A stretch of DNA of 9,009 nucleotides. Source: Bacteroidales bacterium UBA1736. Lineage in GTDB: Bacteria > Bacteroidota > Bacteroidia > Bacteroidales > UBA932. The translations under genes and the position numbers were made by a program. Below the pieces are notes generated by a model. It did not search any database. It was not told the DNA's origin and worked only from the letters and a program-made list of their open reading frames with translations. Location of the stretch: positions 1 to 9,009 of the forward strand of contig DCIC01000003.1 in the NCBI GenBank assembly GCA_002315825.1. The letters are read 5' to 3'. Below, piece by piece: positions 6,407 to 9,009 of the stretch (within the stretch, counting starts at the first letter, position 1; each line of letters begins with the position of its first letter).

Positions 6407-6585
6407 GGTTACTTTTGCTGAATTTAACTTTTAAGTGTTAAGTTTAATAATGTACTGATAACCAATAATGTACTAAATGACATAAGTTTGAATTAGTGTC
6501 GAATAGAATAAGCACATTTAACGGAACTATGAGATGTTTGTATTTGTTGAGAATATCAGTTTCTGTAGTAATTTGGTTACTTTTG
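6407..6585. repeat. 11-bp direct repeat GGTTACTTTTG, two copies
   Basis: Identical copies at 6407-6417 and 6575-6585, 168 bp apart and in the same orientation, between the integrase promoter and the element end. Two equal 11-mers in such a short region are unlikely by chance, though the AT-rich composition weakens this. They are reasonable candidates for integrase arm-type sites. Confidence 0.5.
6446..6474. repeat. Direct repeat AATAATGTACT with 18-bp period
   Basis: Identical copies at 6446-6456 and 6464-6474. The core AATGTACT resembles AATGGTACTC, the minus-strand reading of the tandem repeat beside the mnmE stop codon (6755-6776), so both could be read by the same protein. That similarity has one inserted base and may be chance. 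Confidence 0.4.
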
Positions 6586-6592
6586 GGCATTT

Positions 6593-6652
6593 TGTGACAA
6601 AAACAGCTCATTTTTTGTCACACCTGTGACAGGAAGTGTGACAAAATGGGCT
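6593..6652. repeat. TGTGACA cluster within a long inverted repeat
   Basis: Four copies of TGTGACA lie within 51 bases: forward at 6593-6599, 6625-6631 and 6637-6643, reverse at 6616-6622. The last two forward copies are spaced 12 bp apart. The arms 6605-6623 and 6636-6652 form an imperfect inverted repeat of 17-19 bases whose inner 11 bases (TTTTGTCACAC with GTGTGACAAAA) are perfect. The cluster is typical of cooperative binding by a small DNA-binding protein; the two helix-turn-helix proteins of this element are the obvious candidates. Confidence 0.6.
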
Positions 6653-6688
6653 ATTTCGTATGATATTTGAAATTATACTGAGAATACG

Positions 6689-6735
6689 GAAACAAGCTGA
6701 ACCTAATCGTAATAAATTAGAATTCAGCTTGTTTC
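6689..6735. repeat. Perfect 13-bp inverted repeat with inner stem, 43 bases beyond the mnmE stop
   Basis: GAAACAAGCTGAA (6689-6701) and TTCAGCTTGTTTC (6723-6735) are exact inverted copies. Inside, CTAAT (6703-6707) can pair with ATTAG (6716-6720), making one long hairpin with a small internal bulge and an 8-base loop. No T run follows on either strand, so it is not a classical terminator, but it may still end mnmE transcription or mark a recombinase/accessory site near the element end. Confidence 0.55.
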
Positions 6736-6754
6736 AAGTAGTTTTAACTAGTTA

Positions 6755-6776
6755 GAGTACCATTTTGAGTACCATT
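6755..6776. repeat. Tandem direct repeat GAGTACCATT beside the mnmE stop codon
   Basis: Exact 10-bp copies at 6755-6764 and 6767-6776 (12-bp period) end one base before the mnmE stop codon. The position at the presumed element/chromosome boundary makes it a candidate recombinase-binding site flanking the crossover. Confidence 0.5.
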
Positions 6777-6800
6777 CTTACTTCCCGATGCAAAAATTAG
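6777..6800. other. Presumed attachment core (junction between element and chromosome) in the last codons of mnmE
   Basis: The last mnmE codons (encoding NFCIGK) and the stop meet element-type DNA here. Elements that insert at gene 3' ends usually carry a matching short sequence that restores the gene; mnmE here reads intact through its conserved Cys-x-Gly-Lys end. The SGI1 family is known to use the same coding end in Gammaproteobacteria. The exact core cannot be set because the other junction is outside the window. Confidence 0.5.
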
Positions 6801-8190
6801 AAAAAATGGTTCCTAAGACCTCGTCGGTGGTGATGTCGCCGGTGATGGTGCCGAGGTGGTGGAGGACTTCACGAAGGTCCTGGGAGACGAGGTCGGTTGG
6901 CACGTTGGTAACAAGACCCTGACGGACAGACGAGAGGGAAGTGGATGCGAGGCGGAGAGCCTCGTAATGACGAAGGTTTGTAACGAGGACAGATGATTGA
7001 TTATCTGTGCGGTTGGTCTGGATCATCTTAAGCGTTGACTTAATTTCGTCAACTCCTTCTCCGCTGAGCGATGAAACCTTCAGGAAATACGAATGAAGGT
7101 GTTGACTGTCAAGAGATGATACACAAGAATCTATACGGTTACATAATGTATCGTCCGAAAGAAGATCAATCTTATTGAGAATTACGATAATATACTGCTC
7201 TTCAAGATTGATTTTCCGATATATATCATTAAGTTCCTGAAGCAATGATTCAAAATCCTTACTGCTGTCCAATACAGCCATAACAATATCCGCCCCGTTC
7301 ACTTTTGTCAACGACCTTTCAATCCCCATACGCTCAATGACCTCCTCGGTATCACGAAGCCCGGCGGTGTCAATGAGACGGAAAAGAAACGAATCCACGA
7401 CCAGTCTTTCTTCAAGGGTATCCCTTGTTGTTCCCGCAATATCCGATACAATAGCACGGTCATCCTGCAACAGGCTGTTGAACAATGTGCTCTTGCCCGA
7501 ATTGGTGCTTCCGGCAATCACGACCGGGACTCCGTTTTTCAAAGCATTTCCAAGCCGGAATGACCCTATCAACCGCTTGATATGATCGTCCACAAAGTCA
7601 AGCAACTCAATAAGTTCTCCTCTATCGGCAAAAGTCACTTCTTCCTCCGAAAAATCAAGTTCAAGCTCCATCAGCATAGTCATTTTCAGCAATTTATCCC
7701 GAAGAGTCTTTAGCTCGGAAGATATGCCTCCCTTCAACTGATTCATCGCCAAACGATGAGAGCAGCGGTTTTCTGAAGCTATCACATCCGCCACGGCTTC
7801 GGCCTGAGCCAAGTCCATCCGAGCATTGATAAAAGCCCTTTGTGTGAATTCACCGGGGTCGGCACTCCGTGCACCAGCGGCAATGAGCAAACAAAGAATC
7901 TCAGAAACTATATAGCTGGAAGAATGGCAGCTGATTTCTACACTGTCCTCTCCGGTATATGAATGCGGCCCACGGAATAGGGTTACAACGACCTCGTCGA
8001 GTAAAGCCCCGTCATTGTCGTTAATGCGGCAAAAACAGGCACTATAGCCCTTCATAGAGCTGATGTCTCTGTCAAGAATACGGCCGGCAACTGATATGGC
8101 CTCAGGGCCTGATATCCTTATCAATGAAATGGCACCTGTCCCCGGGATGGTGGCAGGTGCACATATGGTATCGGAAAATCCTTTGCTCAT
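6778..8190 (-). CDS. mnmE: tRNA uridine-5-carboxymethylaminomethyl modification GTPase MnmE
   Basis: MnmE (also TrmE/ThdF) works with MnmG in the cytoplasm to put the cmnm5 group on the wobble uridine of certain tRNAs, using GTP and a folate one-carbon donor. The 470-residue product has the usual length and order: an N-terminal folate-binding domain (about 1-120, beginning DTICAPATIPGTGAISLIRI), a helical domain, and an inserted G domain. Visible motifs are the P-loop GSTNSGKS (227-234), GTTRDT (253-258), DTAG (274-277) and NKID (339-342). The C-terminal CIGK (467-470) contains the conserved Cys467. It starts directly after the rho stop codon (TAG then ATG), so it is probably cotranscribed with rho. 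The integrated element lies right behind its stop; its last codons may have been supplied by the element but encode the normal C-terminus, so function should be kept. Confidence 0.97.
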   Translation of the reverse strand: MSKGFSDTICAPATIPGTGAISLIRISGPEAISVAGRILDRDISSMKGYSACFCRINDNDGALLDEVVVTLFRGPHSYTGEDSVEISCHSSSYIVSEILCLLIAAGARSADPGEFTQRAFINARMDLAQAEAVADVIASENRCSHRLAMNQLKGGISSELKTLRDKLLKMTMLMELELDFSEEEVTFADRGELIELLDFVDDHIKRLIGSFRLGNALKNGVPVVIAGSTNSGKSTLFNSLLQDDRAIVSDIAGTTRDTLEERLVVDSFLFRLIDTAGLRDTEEVIERMGIERSLTKVNGADIVMAVLDSSKDFESLLQELNDIYRKINLEEQYIIVILNKIDLLSDDTLCNRIDSCVSSLDSQHLHSYFLKVSSLSGEGVDEIKSTLKMIQTNRTDNQSSVLVTNLRHYEALRLASTSLSSVRQGLVTNVPTDLVSQDLREVLHHLGTITGDITTDEVLGTIFSNFCIGK

Positions 8191-9009
8191 CTAGTCGCGG
8201 GGACTTACTTTGTTCATATTGTCCAGGAAATCCTGGTTGGTCTTGAACTCGTCCATATGCTGGAGCATAAAGGACATTGCCTCCGCAGGATTCATCTCAG
8301 AAAGAATCTTTCGCAGTATCCATATCCTGTTGGCGGTGGACTTGTCAAGGAGCAGGTCGTCGCGTCTTGTACTTGAAAGCAGTACGTTGACAGCAGGGAA
8401 GATACGGCGGTTGGCAAGGTTGCGGTCAAGCTGGATTTCACTGTTTCCGGTCCCTTTAAACTCTTCAAAGATCACATCGTCCATCTTTGATCCAGTCTCC
8501 GTAAGAGCCGTGGCAATGATGGTGAGCGAACCGCCTCCTTCAATGTTTCGCGCGGCTCCAAAGAATCGCTTCGGCTTCTGAAGAGCATTTGCATCCACAC
8601 CTCCGGAAAGAACCTTGCCGGATGCGGGCTGTACAGTATTGTATGCCCTTGCAAGACGGGTAATCGAGTCGAGAAGAATAACCACGTCGTGCCCGCACTC
8701 TACAAGTCTGCGTGCCTTTTCAATAACCATATTGGCAACCTTCACGTGTCTTTCTGCCGGCTCATCGAAAGTGGATGCAACCACCTCGGCCTTTACGCTT
8801 CTGGACATATCGGTAACCTCCTCGGGGCGCTCGTCTATGAGGAGCACAATTTCGTATACTTCAGGGTGGTTGTCCGCTATGGCATTGGCAATGCTTTTCA
8901 AGAGCATTGTCTTACCGGTTTTGGGCTGAGCTACTATCAACTGACGCTGTCCCTTGCCGATGGGCGCAAACAGGTCAACGATGCGGCAGGAAACGTCATT
9001 CTGATGGCC
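8191..9009 (-). CDS. rho: Transcription termination factor Rho, C-terminal 272 residues (5' end outside window)
   Basis: This is the ATPase part of Rho, the hexameric RNA helicase that ends transcription at factor-dependent sites. The frame is open from the right edge, beginning GHQNDVSCRIVDLFAPIGKG, so the gene continues beyond 9009; a TTG at 8940 is an internal Leu codon, not a start. Visible Rho features in order: GKGQRQLIVAQPKTGKT with the Walker A motif, LLIDERPEEV, DVVILLDSITRLARAYN with Walker B, the LSGGVDANALQKPKRFFGAAR segment of the Q-loop region, GTGNSEIQLDR of the secondary RNA-binding loop, and LANRRIFPAVN. The normal C-terminus is present. The RNA-binding N-terminal domain is not in the window. 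The gene abuts mnmE with no spacer. Confidence 0.97.
   Translation of the reverse strand, partial: GHQNDVSCRIVDLFAPIGKGQRQLIVAQPKTGKTMLLKSIANAIADNHPEVYEIVLLIDERPEEVTDMSRSVKAEVVASTFDEPAERHVKVANMVIEKARRLVECGHDVVILLDSITRLARAYNTVQPASGKVLSGGVDANALQKPKRFFGAARNIEGGGSLTIIATALTETGSKMDDVIFEEFKGTGNSEIQLDRNLANRRIFPAVNVLLSSTRRDDLLLDKSTANRIWILRKILSEMNPAEAMSFMLQHMDEFKTNQDFLDNMNKVSPRD

Larger units (their letters stand above)
1..6777. mobile_element. Integrative mobilizable-type element inserted at the 3' end of mnmE (left end not in window)
   Basis: A block of minus-strand genes with no housekeeping function starts directly behind the mnmE stop codon and continues to the left edge. It contains a complete tyrosine recombinase nearest the junction, two unknown proteins, two excisionase-like helix-turn-helix proteins, a helicase-like ATPase and a Toprim primase. 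This order resembles Bacteroides mobilizable elements such as NBU1 (known family layout; the match is by gene content and order, not by alignment). The integrase end is next to mnmE, as expected for elements that use the end of a conserved gene as target. No copy of the mnmE 3' end was found near position 1, so the other junction and the presumed mobilization genes lie outside. Whether it is mobilizable, conjugative or decayed cannot be decided here. The right boundary is accurate to perhaps 20 bases. Confidence 0.8.
6255..6777. other. Non-coding attachment and control region between integrase and mnmE
   Basis: About 520 bases without an accepted gene, visibly richer in A and T than the genes on either side. 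From the integrase outward it holds a promoter (6368-6399), an 11-bp direct repeat (6407-6417 and 6575-6585), an 11-bp direct repeat with 18-bp period (6446-6474), a TGTGACA cluster inside a long inverted repeat (6593-6652), a 13-bp perfect inverted repeat (6689-6735), the palindrome TAACTAGTTA (6745-6754) and a tandem repeat touching the mnmE stop codon (6755-6776). This density suits a recombinase attachment site with arm-type and accessory-protein sites, as known for lambda and CTnDOT. The assignment of each repeat to a protein is inference. Confidence 0.6.

Noticed and set aside
6444..6611. Minus-strand open frame of 55 codons in the attachment region
   Set aside because: It runs through the TGTGACA cluster and the AATAATGTACT repeats, has no ribosome binding site or domain, and its end (LVHYWLSVHY) simply reflects the DNA repeats.
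6612..6646. CRP/FNR-like operator reading of GTCACA-N2-TGTGAC
   Set aside because: The half-sites face the opposite way and have the wrong spacing for the CRP consensus; the four-copy array is better seen as a distinct element-specific site.
6745..6754. Palindrome TAACTAGTTA near the element end
   Set aside because: At 10 bp in an AT-rich region it could easily be chance; it is mentioned only within the attachment region.
6359..6800. TGCAAAAAT shared between the integrase promoter (6366-6374) and the mnmE end (6789-6797), as a possible attachment repeat
   Set aside because: The inner copy is explained by a -7 promoter box, and similarity falls off on both sides of the 9 bases.
8191..8940. 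TTG at 8940 as the start of a short Rho-like gene
   Set aside because: The frame stays open to the window edge and the upstream codons encode the conserved Rho sequence before the Walker A motif.
1..9009. tRNA gene, CRISPR array, insertion sequence or resistance cargo
   Set aside because: No cloverleaf, regularly spaced repeats, transposase or recognisable resistance gene was seen on either strand.

Overview
The window looks like chromosome from a member of the Bacteroidales (phylum Bacteroidota). At its right end are two housekeeping genes on the minus strand, rho (5' end cut by the window edge) and mnmE, which touch without a spacer. Two independent signs support the phylum. The rho and mnmE proteins are of ordinary type for that group. 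The two best promoters have the Bacteroidales pattern, a TTTG-like -33 box and a TAnnTTTG -7 box about 20 bp apart. All genes I accept lie on the minus strand, so transcription runs right to left.

Immediately after the mnmE stop codon a mobile element begins and fills the rest of the window (about 1-6777). Its left end is not present. Reading from mnmE, it holds: an AT-rich non-coding attachment/control region (6255-6777) rich in direct and inverted repeats; a complete tyrosine recombinase (5085-6254); a 350-residue protein of unknown function (4025-5077); a terminator-like hairpin; a 241-residue protein of unknown function (3161-3886); a compact terminator/promoter region (3046-3156); two small excisionase-like helix-turn-helix proteins (2591-3019 and 2281-2601); a RecA/RepA-type ATPase resembling a replicative helicase (1214-2308); a repeat-bearing gap (1058-1213); and a Toprim primase (134-1057). 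A possible start of a further gene runs off the left edge.

The order integrase, unknown genes, small DNA-binding proteins, primase resembles mobilizable Bacteroides elements of the NBU1 type, where genes between integrase and mobilization genes are needed for excision. By that comparison, mobilization genes and oriT would lie to the left, outside the window. I infer that the recombinase inserts and removes the element at the 3' end of mnmE, that the two helix-turn-helix proteins act in excision or operon control, and that the ATPase and primase copy the excised circle or its transferred strand. No resistance, toxin, CRISPR or RNA gene was recognised.

The most interesting parts are the target site (the end of the mnmE coding sequence, also used by the unrelated SGI1 family in Gammaproteobacteria), the repeat-rich region between mnmE and the integrase, and the two unrecognised proteins next to the integrase.
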